A DNA stretch of 24,807 nt from a virus. Where the stretch lies: positions 1 to 24,807 of the IMG/VR virus record IMGVR_UViG_3300030108_003122. One strand, 5' to 3'. Below the pieces are notes generated by a model. It was given only the letters and a program-made list of their open reading frames with translations, did no database searches and was not told the origin of the DNA. This document shows positions 1-7,680 of the stretch, one piece after another. Made by a program: the position numbers and the translations under genes. The first letter of the stretch is position 1. Every line of letters begins with the position of its first letter.

Positions 1-3000
1 TTTCTAAAAACTCTTGCTTTGTAATATTATCGCGTTTTAATTGAGCTGCTAAACCTGCTTTACTACCTGTTTTAGATGCAGATACTCTACCACCTTTTTC
101 ATAAAATGGCTCTAGCAATACTTTGTTAACACCTGTAGATTTACCTGAAGTATCAGTACCTTCTGGCAGCATAGTCATCAACGTATCAGCATGCTTCATA
201 ATAAAGGCTTGTGCGTTTTTAACGTCACCTTTAGTTAAATTACCAGGCTTTGGCACAACGCCAAACATAGTTTGAACTTGCTCAGAGACAGCATTACCTA
301 GTGTTTTGTAAGTTTTATTATCTGTATTAATAACGCCACGTTTTACCTGTCTTTTAGCATCGTCATGTATCTTCTGACCTCTTTCGCCAAACCTATCAGC
401 TAGTCTTATACCTTCACGAGTTCTGCTTACAACCTCTGGTTCTGCAGCCGCTTCAGTAGCTACACCTCTAGCTTCAGTTACGTCATCTTCAAACTCTGTT
501 TTTAATATTCTATTAGCAGCTTCAATAGCTCTTTTGTCTAAGAACTTATTTATGTAAGCAGCAATAGGTACTCCAGGATTTGTTTCTTGATCGTACTTAA
601 TAATCATGTCAAGTATACCTCTACGCCCAGTATTTATTTCATCAGTAAGTAACTGTCTGTCAAAGCCTGGTACATCTTGATATTTATTAACAAGCTTGTT
701 TACTCTACCGCCAAACTCATCTATAATATCCATAGCAGCACCTACACCTTGCTCTTCATATAGATTTTGTACACGTTCAGAAGCTTGCTCTCCAGCTTGA
801 GAAAAACGAGTTCCAGAAGTTTCTCTGTCTAAGCTACCTCTTTCATCGATCATGCGCTGAGTTCTCTTTGAAACTTCGCCTTTTCTAAATGCATCGATGT
901 TGCTTACCATAAAGTTTAAAGCATCTTTACCGTTTTTAAACTCTAATGCGCCTGTAGTTTGCCTATTAAAAAATGCACGTAAATTACTTTGACCAGATAT
1001 TCTTCTAGCCTTATTTAATTCTACTGCATTAAGCTTATTTCCTAATATATCTTGAACCGATTTAGTATACTCATCGTAATATAGATCTGTATTTCTTGGT
1101 ATTCTTAAACTTGCAAGTCTTTTATGAGCCGCAATATCTATCCACTCCATATCATTTTCAACTAAACCTTTTTCTAGGTTCTCTGCAAAGTTCTTTGAAT
1201 TACCACGTAAACCAGTTAATGTATCTAACGCGTGAGTTGTTTCGTGTAGTGCTACAGTACCGTGTAATATTTCGCCGTTTTCTAAAGCTTGTCTAACTTG
1301 TTGTTCAGTACCCACAGTTATATATTTTCCTTGAACAAACGCTCCAAACGTAGCGCCTTCAGTTCCTTCAGAAAACATAGCTTCCATTTCTCTTTTGAGC
1401 TTTTGAAACTCTGAGTTATCTATCTCTCCGTTATCACGCATTTCTTCAAGCTTAGCAATAATATCTTGCTCATTTTCTGCTTGTAAAAATGTAAAGTTTT
1501 CTGCTAATTTAGGATCTGAAAGTATAGACTCAACACTAACGTTTCCTTCTCTAGCTTGAGAAATAGTAAAATGATCTCTAATATGAATTTGAGTCATTAT
1601 ACGATCCATTAAGTCATCTTCTAACGATCGCTTTCTGTTTTTTCTACCGCTTTCTTCAAAAGTTTTTCCGTCATATATTGATCTTTCAACAGCTTCTAAC
1701 ATCTCAGGATCAGCCTTTCTTACATGGTCAATGTTAGCTTTTTTGTCTTCAGCTTTTATTTTATTATGTACAGCAAGAGCTTTGTCTCTAGCGCTTAAAT
1801 CTTCCCAGTTGTCTATAGTTTGAGACAACTCTTCAGATACTTGAGTACCGCGCTCGCCGTATATAGACTCAATGCTAGCGCCATCTTCATGAAGTTTAGC
1901 TACTTGACGTTTTACTGTATTAATAGCTGCTTCTGCATTTTTAATTTTAGACTCAAAAGCTCTAAGAGCGCTACCGCTTAAAGTACCTTTATGTTTTTTT
2001 AGCTTTCTTTGTATTTGAACGCTAGAGTCTGTTGATGTAATACCTGCTTCTGCATAAGCGGTTGCTAAAACTTGATTAGCTTGCAATATGTTTTTTACGC
2101 CTTCAGGACCAGCTGCTAAAGCATCCATCTCTAACTCAGACTGTATATCTGCCATAGATCTAACAGTATTTAAGTACTGAGCTTTTAAAGCTTGTATTTC
2201 TTTAGGATCAGTAGCGTTTCTAAGCTGCGCATCAATATCAGCTAACGCTTGCTTAGTATCCATATATTTATTATACGTACCTCTAGTAGACATAGTACCA
2301 GTGATAGCAGCATAAGCGTTTGACGTAGACTGCATAGGACCAGCGCTTATTATAGCAGATAAAGCTACGTCTGTAAGTCCATCAAAGCTAACATCTGTGC
2401 CTAGTATAAGATTACTAGCAAACATATCACCAGCAAATATAGCTGTCTCTTCAAAAACTTCTTCGCCTACTTCTTTTAAAACTTGTCTACCAGAGTATCG
2501 TAAGTTTTGCGCAAAACTATTTGTACCTAAACGTATAGCGTCATCACCTAATCCACCAAACGCTCTTAAAAATCTTTGTGAATTAGGTACTGTACCAAAC
2601 AATGTAGCTATACCACCTTCTATAGAAAGTGATGCAGTCATAGCTGAGTACATTTGTGCGTCTGATATATCACCTAAGGCTTCTACTTTTTGTAAATCAG
2701 TTTTAGCTTGTACGTATTGCGCTTCAGATATTTTACCTTCTTTAAAAGCTTTTTCTAACTCAGCTAATTGTTTTGTAGCGTTAATTCCAGCTTCACGCAT
2801 ACCATATATTTCAGCTCTTTTACTACCGCCAGATCCAGTACCAAATATTCCAAAACCTACTAAAGCGTTTCCAGCAATAGTAGATCCTCTAACACCCATG
2901 CCTAAAGCACTAAAACCAGCTCCACCTACTGGAGATAAAGCCATAGCAACTAACATATTAGGTAGCTGCTGTTTAAAAGTACGGCTAGCATATCTACCTA

Positions 3001-5110
3001 ATTGATCAGTTTCACTAGCCTGATCAAAAGTTAGCATAGTTTCAAAAGCTTGAGTTATTCTTTCTTCTTTCTTTAAACCTGCTAAACCAAAATCAGAGCC
3101 AAACATAGCTAGAGTAGAATAACCCATGCTTCTAAACGCACCAAAAAAGTCTTGACGACTAACATCAGATTCATCAAACTCTTTAATAGCTGTACCTTCT
3201 TGAGTTTTAAGCCTTTGAGTTCCTACTAAAAACTCATCATACTTTTTCATATGAAGATTTACTTTAGCTATCATAGAGTCTTGAAGCACGCCAAATTCGT
3301 TTAGCTTACTGTCAATGAGGTTTTGAAGATCTTTAGCTTCTTCTTCTTTACCTGCAGGTACGTCAAGAACTATTTTAAAACTTTCAGTACCTTGCTTACC
3401 TTCAGGGTGATATCCATAGCCTAAGTTTTGCGCTTTATCTAACAGAGCTTGTAGTTCGTCACTTACTTTTTTAGTTTCAGTAGCGCTAACATCAAGTATT
3501 AAATCTAGATTATCGTTATAAGCTTTTTCTTTTTCTTTTAAATTTGATATAGAAGTACCTTGATCAATAACACCTCTTACGTAAACAGCATCTTGTAATT
3601 TACCATTATCTTTTAAAAGTTTTTCAAAGTATATATTAGCGTCTTCTTCTATCTTGGCATCAACTAATTGACCCATCGTAAGCTTCATTATATCACCTGA
3701 TAAATCAAGATTATCTCTTACGATTTGCTGAGACTCTTCAGATAAAGCTTTAAACTCGTCAGAGTTAAGCATAGCTTCTATATTGAACTTAGTAAAATTA
3801 TCTAATACACTTTCAGTATACTGACCTGCTCCTGGTACTATTATTTTTTTATAGTTAGGGTCGTATTTTTCTTTATCTATTTCTGATAGTTTTCCTGGCT
3901 CAAGAAACTTTTGAATTAATTCATACTCTGCTTGAGGTATTTTATTTTTAATTAAGTTTCTTGCCATCTCTGCCATTTCTTCTGGATAAGAATCAAAAGC
4001 AAAGTTTTCAGCTTCTTCAGTAAACTCAGCTTCATTTACTAATGCTGTAGCAGGATCGTCTTCTTTAATATAAAATTTATTTTTAAGCTCTGTGGTTTTT
4101 TCACTTAAATCTTGTAACACCGCGTCAGACTTTCGTTTCATAAAGTCGTTAGTCTTAGCAAGATCTGCAGAGTCTATTTCGTTCCAAAAATACTTTTGTA
4201 TTTCGTCTGCACTAGCTCCACCAACAGTATACGTACCGTCTGAAAACAGTGTTTCTTGTTCTGCTCCAAGAACAGGTGTATGCATGCCAGTACGTTCATC
4301 TATTTTGTACAGCGTATACAGTTTATCTTGATCTGTTTCTCCCGGTTGTCTTATATTACCTGATCTTGCAGCGTCACTAATTCCTTTAATATAATACCCT
4401 GACTGTAGCATTGCTGAGTTAAACTCATTAGGATTTGCAAAAATAGCTGAGTTACTATCTGCTCTATCAAATAAAGCCCAATAAGGATTTGAAGATTTTT
4501 TAGCGTTATCTTCGTTATCGTAGAAATTATTAGCAGCGCTTATAGCGTCTGTTAACTCATTTTCGTTTCCGTCTGCAACTTGAAGCTTTTCGCCGTTAGG
4601 AAGAGTAAGTATAGAAGTGTCACGATCTTGAGTGTTACCAAAATTATCTGCAGATACACTTATATTACTGTATAAAGAGTGATTCATAAAATCATACTTT
4701 ACACTTCGTGAAGTAAAGTTATTTTCTTTTACAATTTGACTACCATCTTCTTCTACTCTAATAACATCATCATGATAAACTAAATCTTCAAAGCTTTTTT
4801 GAAGATCAAGCTTCATTTGATTAAAATCTTTTTTCTGATATAAATCTTCTCTATCTATTTCTTCTTCTTCAGCTTGTTGTTGTCTTTCAATAACCTGCTC
4901 TTGTCCTTGTATAACATTTTCTACAGGTTGTATTGGCATAAAAGAACTACGTCCAAACAGGTTAGTGTCTTGTCGCTGTACACCTAAATCATTTTCATTA
5001 GGAGCGTTTTGTATAATATAAGATTCTATTTGTTCTTGCGTATACATGCCGCTAGCCTGCATACGTGCAACTTCTTGCTCAAGTTGTTCAATAGTCATTT
5101 TAGTATTCAT
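1..5110 (-). CDS. Giant putative internal virion protein with zincin motif (C-terminus cut by window)
   Basis: A single frame stays open from an ATG at 5108-5110 to the window edge, giving at least 1703 codons with no stop. The N-terminus is Gln/Glu-rich (about residues 1-90). Residues about 715-760 are hydrophobic and Gly/Ala-rich, and about 880-935 hold further hydrophobic stretches. The motif HETTH (H1289, E1290, H1293; bases 1232-1246), inside VALHETTHALD, is the zinc-binding and catalytic signature of zincin metallopeptidases. The remaining visible C-terminal part is charged and mostly helical-looking. The gene begins 8 bases after the stop of the 501-residue gene; a second in-frame Met at codon 5 is an alternative start. 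crAss-like phages are known to carry giant virion proteins next to the tail genes, some with zincin-like domains. I infer an ejected protein of this kind. No RNA-polymerase DxDGD motif is visible in this part. The frame is certain; the role is inferred. Confidence 0.85.
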   Translation of the reverse strand, partial: MNTKMTIEQLEQEVARMQASGMYTQEQIESYIIQNAPNENDLGVQRQDTNLFGRSSFMPIQPVENVIQGQEQVIERQQQAEEEEIDREDLYQKKDFNQMKLDLQKSFEDLVYHDDVIRVEEDGSQIVKENNFTSRSVKYDFMNHSLYSNISVSADNFGNTQDRDTSILTLPNGEKLQVADGNENELTDAISAANNFYDNEDNAKKSSNPYWALFDRADSNSAIFANPNEFNSAMLQSGYYIKGISDAARSGNIRQPGETDQDKLYTLYKIDERTGMHTPVLGAEQETLFSDGTYTVGGASADEIQKYFWNEIDSADLAKTNDFMKRKSDAVLQDLSEKTTELKNKFYIKEDDPATALVNEAEFTEEAENFAFDSYPEEMAEMARNLIKNKIPQAEYELIQKFLEPGKLSEIDKEKYDPNYKKIIVPGAGQYTESVLDNFTKFNIEAMLNSDEFKALSEESQQIVRDNLDLSGDIMKLTMGQLVDAKIEEDANIYFEKLLKDNGKLQDAVYVRGVIDQGTSISNLKEKEKAYNDNLDLILDVSATETKKVSDELQALLDKAQNLGYGYHPEGKQGTESFKIVLDVPAGKEEEAKDLQNLIDSKLNEFGVLQDSMIAKVNLHMKKYDEFLVGTQRLKTQEGTAIKEFDESDVSRQDFFGAFRSMGYSTLAMFGSDFGLAGLKKEERITQAFETMLTFDQASETDQLGRYASRTFKQQLPNMLVAMALSPVGGAGFSALGMGVRGSTIAGNALVGFGIFGTGSGGSKRAEIYGMREAGINATKQLAELEKAFKEGKISEAQYVQAKTDLQKVEALGDISDAQMYSAMTASLSIEGGIATLFGTVPNSQRFLRAFGGLGDDAIRLGTNSFAQNLRYSGRQVLKEVGEEVFEETAIFAGDMFASNLILGTDVSFDGLTDVALSAIISAGPMQSTSNAYAAITGTMSTRGTYNKYMDTKQALADIDAQLRNATDPKEIQALKAQYLNTVRSMADIQSELEMDALAAGPEGVKNILQANQVLATAYAEAGITSTDSSVQIQRKLKKHKGTLSGSALRAFESKIKNAEAAINTVKRQVAKLHEDGASIESIYGERGTQVSEELSQTIDNWEDLSARDKALAVHNKIKAEDKKANIDHVRKADPEMLEAVERSIYDGKTFEESGRKNRKRSLEDDLMDRIMTQIHIRDHFTISQAREGNVSVESILSDPKLAENFTFLQAENEQDIIAKLEEMRDNGEIDNSEFQKLKREMEAMFSEGTEGATFGAFVQGKYITVGTEQQVRQALENGEILHGTVALHETTHALDTLTGLRGNSKNFAENLEKGLVENDMEWIDIAAHKRLASLRIPRNTDLYYDEYTKSVQDILGNKLNAVELNKARRISGQSNLRAFFNRQTTGALEFKNGKDALNFMVSNIDAFRKGEVSKRTQRMIDERGSLDRETSGTRFSQAGEQASERVQNLYEEQGVGAAMDIIDEFGGRVNKLVNKYQDVPGFDRQLLTDEINTGRRGILDMIIKYDQETNPGVPIAAYINKFLDKRAIEAANRILKTEFEDDVTEARGVATEAAAEPEVVSRTREGIRLADRFGERGQKIHDDAKRQVKRGVINTDNKTYKTLGNAVSEQVQTMFGVVPKPGNLTKGDVKNAQAFIMKHADTLMTMLPEGTDTSGKSTGVNKVLLEPFYEKGGRVSASKTGSKAGLAAQLKRDNITKQEFLE

Positions 5111-5118
5111 GCTTATGA

Positions 5119-6624
5119 TTACTTGTCTGTCTTATTTTTTCTATTAAGAGCAAAGTATATTGTATCACCGTCTTCGTTTTTAAAGACTCTTAACGTGTCA
5201 CCAAGTACTGGATCCTCTTTAAACTTATCAAAATATATTCTTTCAACTACTTTTCTAGTAGGGCTTTTATAATTATTTAAAATACCTACTGCTCTAACAT
5301 CTGCAGGAACTTTATATCCTTTAGGAAACTCAGTAACTATGTTTTTACCATCAACTTCAACTGACGTATCAATTTTTCTTTGTTCTTGTCTTATATCTCT
5401 CTCGTCTCTAATACTTCCTCTTAAGTTGCCAATAGTTCTTCTAACAAAACTACCTATTCTTTCACCTATACCTGGTTTATCTTGTTGTTGTAACTCTCTT
5501 GGCTCTACATTAGTAGGAATTTGCGTTGGAGGTAATGTTGTAGCTTGCGCATCTATTTTTTCGACTTGCATTGGTTGTGGATTAGCTATAGCGTTTGGAT
5601 CATAGCTTGAAAATTGCTGCACATCGTAGTTACCTAAAACATTAGCTACTATATCTTTGCCAACATCTTCATACTCTGCTGTATTAAAAACAGCTACCAT
5701 AGTTTCGTAATCTAAATCTTGTAAATCTGCTACAGTAAAAACTCCATCGTCATTTTTATCAAGAGTTGATTTTTCGCTTACTGGAAAACTCCAAGTAGAA
5801 AGCGATGGATCTTCTTGCATTAGAGTCATTATGTTTTTAGTATTACCAGGTAGCATAGCATCTTTAAATAGCTGTGCTACTGTCGGTGCACCAGGTTGAT
5901 TTAACCTATCTCTATGCAAAGCTACTCTTGCATCTAACGCTGGAGCTTTACCACCTGTTTCAGCCGCGCTCATTAAAGTATTCATAAGCTCAGCAGATTC
6001 ATTAATAAAACCTACTGGCTTTACATTTTCTTTTATTAAACTATCTAGTTGACTTTTTGTTATATTAAGCGTTTCACCTCCTACAATAACGTCAAACGTT
6101 ACGTTACCTTCTTCATCGATCTTCATTGTTTTTTCGCCAGAAGCTATTTTACCTAATATCTCAGCAGTCTTAGTGTCCATAGCATTACTAAAACCTACAC
6201 CACCACTACCATCAGTTCCTTGCGTAACGTTTTTTATTTCATCTATAGCTATGCCCCAGCCTGTAGTGGCGTTACTAGCGTTATCTAAAATCTTCATAGC
6301 TTCTTCTTGAGCATCTTTATCACCAGATATAAGAGCGTCTATGTTATCGGCTTTTAAAGTTTTAAGATAAGTCTGCATAGAAGCTTTATCTGCATCAGTT
6401 AATTGAGCGCCATCTCTATTGTTTATTTCGTTAACGCGATCTCTAAACTCAATAGCAGAGTCTACTTTTTTAGCTTCATCAACTACACTCTGCGTAATCT
6501 CAGATAAACTAACTCTATCTTCGTCATATACAGCTTTAGCGCTAGCTTTGTTAGCAGCTCTAATAGCATCTAACGTAGTTGACTTTAAGCTATATATATT
6601 TCCTGATTGTGCTGTTTTTGCCAT
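5119..6624 (-). CDS. Putative internal virion (cargo) protein with an EF-hand-type loop
   Basis: This is a 501-residue soluble protein that I cannot assign to a named family. The N-terminal 130 residues are Lys/Ala/Asp-rich and helical-looking. Residues 134-145 are Gly-rich. Residues 289-300 (DKNDDGVFTVAD) match the 12-residue EF-hand/dockerin calcium loop, with acidic or polar ligands at 1, 3, 5 and 12 and Gly at 6. Residues about 345-385 are Pro/Gln-rich and probably a linker. A basic stretch (about 388-416) precedes a compact C-terminal domain ending in KNKTDK. There is no signal peptide or membrane segment. It starts 2 bases after the ejection-type gene and is followed 8 bases later by the giant zincin-bearing gene. 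Position suggests a protein packaged in the head or ejected with DNA, but this is inferred from context only. Confidence 0.8.
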   Translation of the reverse strand: MAKTAQSGNIYSLKSTTLDAIRAANKASAKAVYDEDRVSLSEITQSVVDEAKKVDSAIEFRDRVNEINNRDGAQLTDADKASMQTYLKTLKADNIDALISGDKDAQEEAMKILDNASNATTGWGIAIDEIKNVTQGTDGSGGVGFSNAMDTKTAEILGKIASGEKTMKIDEEGNVTFDVIVGGETLNITKSQLDSLIKENVKPVGFINESAELMNTLMSAAETGGKAPALDARVALHRDRLNQPGAPTVAQLFKDAMLPGNTKNIMTLMQEDPSLSTWSFPVSEKSTLDKNDDGVFTVADLQDLDYETMVAVFNTAEYEDVGKDIVANVLGNYDVQQFSSYDPNAIANPQPMQVEKIDAQATTLPPTQIPTNVEPRELQQQDKPGIGERIGSFVRRTIGNLRGSIRDERDIRQEQRKIDTSVEVDGKNIVTEFPKGYKVPADVRAVGILNNYKSPTRKVVERIYFDKFKEDPVLGDTLRVFKNEDGDTIYFALNRKNKTDK

Positions 6625-6626
6625 GA

Positions 6627-7244
6627 TTATTTTCCTGCTAAATACGTTGCTAAATCTCCAAGCCCTGCTATACCTGATTGAGCACCTTCGCCAGCTCCTT
6701 TCATATTTGCAGCTTCTAATAATCTATACTGTTCTATTTCTGCTGCTGTTAGTCCCATTAAAGACTCAAGCTTACCAAACTCCATTTGTCTAGACATAAT
6801 TTCTCCTTGACGCTCTTGCTGTTGTATGTCTGCTTCGCCTTTTGCTTTTGCCAATAAGTTTCTTGCTTCTTGAGCACCTATAGTAGCAGCTTGCTTTTGA
6901 GCAGCTAGCTGGCCTTGCTGTGCTAGTACTTGAGCTAACGATGCTACACCTGAAGCGCCTGCTGCGCCTCTAAGGTTCTGCATAATATTAGCTTGTTGTT
7001 GAGCTGTAGCTTGTCTAGCAAACTCCGCTTCTTTTAAGTTTACAGTTAGATCTTCAAAAGCGTTTTCCATATTTAAAAACGGATTTGTAGTATCTAACAT
7101 AGAAAGCTGCTCCTTCTGTTCATTTAATTTTTCTTGCGCTGCCTCTGCTTTAAGCCTAGCATCTCTAGCTCTTACACCTTGAACTATACTTTGCCCTAAA
7201 CCTATTGCAGTTTGCACAGCGAACGCTGCTATTTGCCAAGCCAT
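6627..7244 (-). CDS. Ala/Gln-rich ejection-type internal virion protein
   Basis: The 205-residue protein opens with a hydrophobic or amphipathic stretch (residues 2-24). A long Ala/Gln/Glu-rich helical region follows, with coiled-coil character (about 28-50 and 70-175) and a small Gly/Ala-rich hinge near 103-112 (LRGAAGASGVAS). The tail is Gly/Ala-rich. Such a small helical, Ala-rich protein encoded just after the tail genes is typical of podovirus DNA-ejection proteins, for example the T7 gp14 class, which leave the capsid and help form the trans-envelope channel. I cannot show homology to T7 gp14, so the role rests on composition and position. It follows a 55-base A/T-rich gap and is tightly coupled (2 bases) to the next gene. 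An AGGAAAA in its last codons lies 8 bases before the next ATG. Confidence 0.75.
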   Translation of the reverse strand: MAWQIAAFAVQTAIGLGQSIVQGVRARDARLKAEAAQEKLNEQKEQLSMLDTTNPFLNMENAFEDLTVNLKEAEFARQATAQQQANIMQNLRGAAGASGVASLAQVLAQQGQLAAQKQAATIGAQEARNLLAKAKGEADIQQQERQGEIMSRQMEFGKLESLMGLTAAEIEQYRLLEAANMKGAGEGAQSGIAGLGDLATYLAGK

Positions 7245-7299
7245 TGTTTATATTTTTATTTTTTACTAATTTATAATTACACTAATTAGCTCGTTTTTA
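7245..7299 (-). other. A/T-rich intergenic gap with repeated ACTAATT
   Basis: This 55-base gap separates the small beta-rich gene from the ejection-type gene. It is strongly A/T-rich, contains the palindrome CTAATTAG (7282-7289), and has two direct copies of ACTAATT on the plus strand (7265-7271 and 7281-7287). I see no Bacteroidota TAnnTTTG box, no sigma-70 pair and no GC-rich hairpin. It could be a leader or a phage-specific promoter, but nothing in the sequence decides this. Confidence 0.35.
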
Positions 7300-7680
7300 C
7301 TATTCTACGCTACCATAGCCGCTGCTGTCAGACGTTTCCATATTAACTGAAAACAATTCAGCTTCTGTAGTAGAGTCGTTAACTAGTTTTACTTCTGCAA
7401 AGTAACCTAGCAAAGAGCTTAAGTTTGCTTTATTATCTTTACTAAACAAAACGAATTTATTGCTAGCTCCGTTTAATGATCCAGGTAAAATAGTTTCACA
7501 TATAACTGTAGGCGAATTACTTTGACCGTTAGTTATTTGTCTTATCTCACCTATCTCTATTACTGATCCGTTGTTTTTAGTAAAACCACCATCAGTAGTT
7601 GTTTCTATATAATACGCCGTATCGCCAACCTGGCATGATACATTTAATGGCGCTGAAAATGTTAATGTTAATGATGGCAT
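7300..7680 (-). CDS. Small beta-rich virion-associated protein, unknown function
   Basis: The 126-residue protein is rich in Thr, Ser, Asn and Val, with alternating hydrophobic and polar residues typical of a beta-sandwich. It has no signal peptide, membrane segment or catalytic motif. The start codon shares one base with the stop of the giant hub gene (TAATG arrangement at 7678-7682), so translation is probably coupled to it. Cys16 and Cys60 are the only cysteines. It sits between the hub/fibre gene and the ejection-type gene, which suggests a minor structural component or an assembly helper of the tail. No family is recognised and no function is proposed. Confidence 0.75.
   Translation of the reverse strand: MPSLTLTFSAPLNVSCQVGDTAYYIETTTDGGFTKNNGSVIEIGEIRQITNGQSNSPTVICETILPGSLNGASNKFVLFSKDNKANLSSLLGYFAEVKLVNDSTTEAELFSVNMETSDSSGYGSVE

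Noticed and set aside
2397-3005. 202-codon open frame on the plus strand
   Set aside because: It lies fully antisense to the giant protein gene, is Ser/Pro/Ala-rich in the way of a shadow frame, and has no leader or neighbours on that strand.
1-5110. Giant protein as a virion RNA polymerase
   Set aside because: crAss-like phages can carry a giant RNA polymerase in this area, but no DxDGD-type catalytic motif is visible in the 1703 residues present; the missing C-terminal part cannot be judged.
6624-6640. AGGAAAA as a Shine-Dalgarno site for the 501-residue gene
   Set aside because: It falls within the final codons of the preceding gene and no other start in the window has a comparable site, so it is probably incidental.
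6419-6793. 124-codon plus-strand frame with hydrophobic segments
   Set aside because: It is antisense to two well-supported genes and spans their junction; the hydrophobic look is a by-product of the opposite strand's codons.
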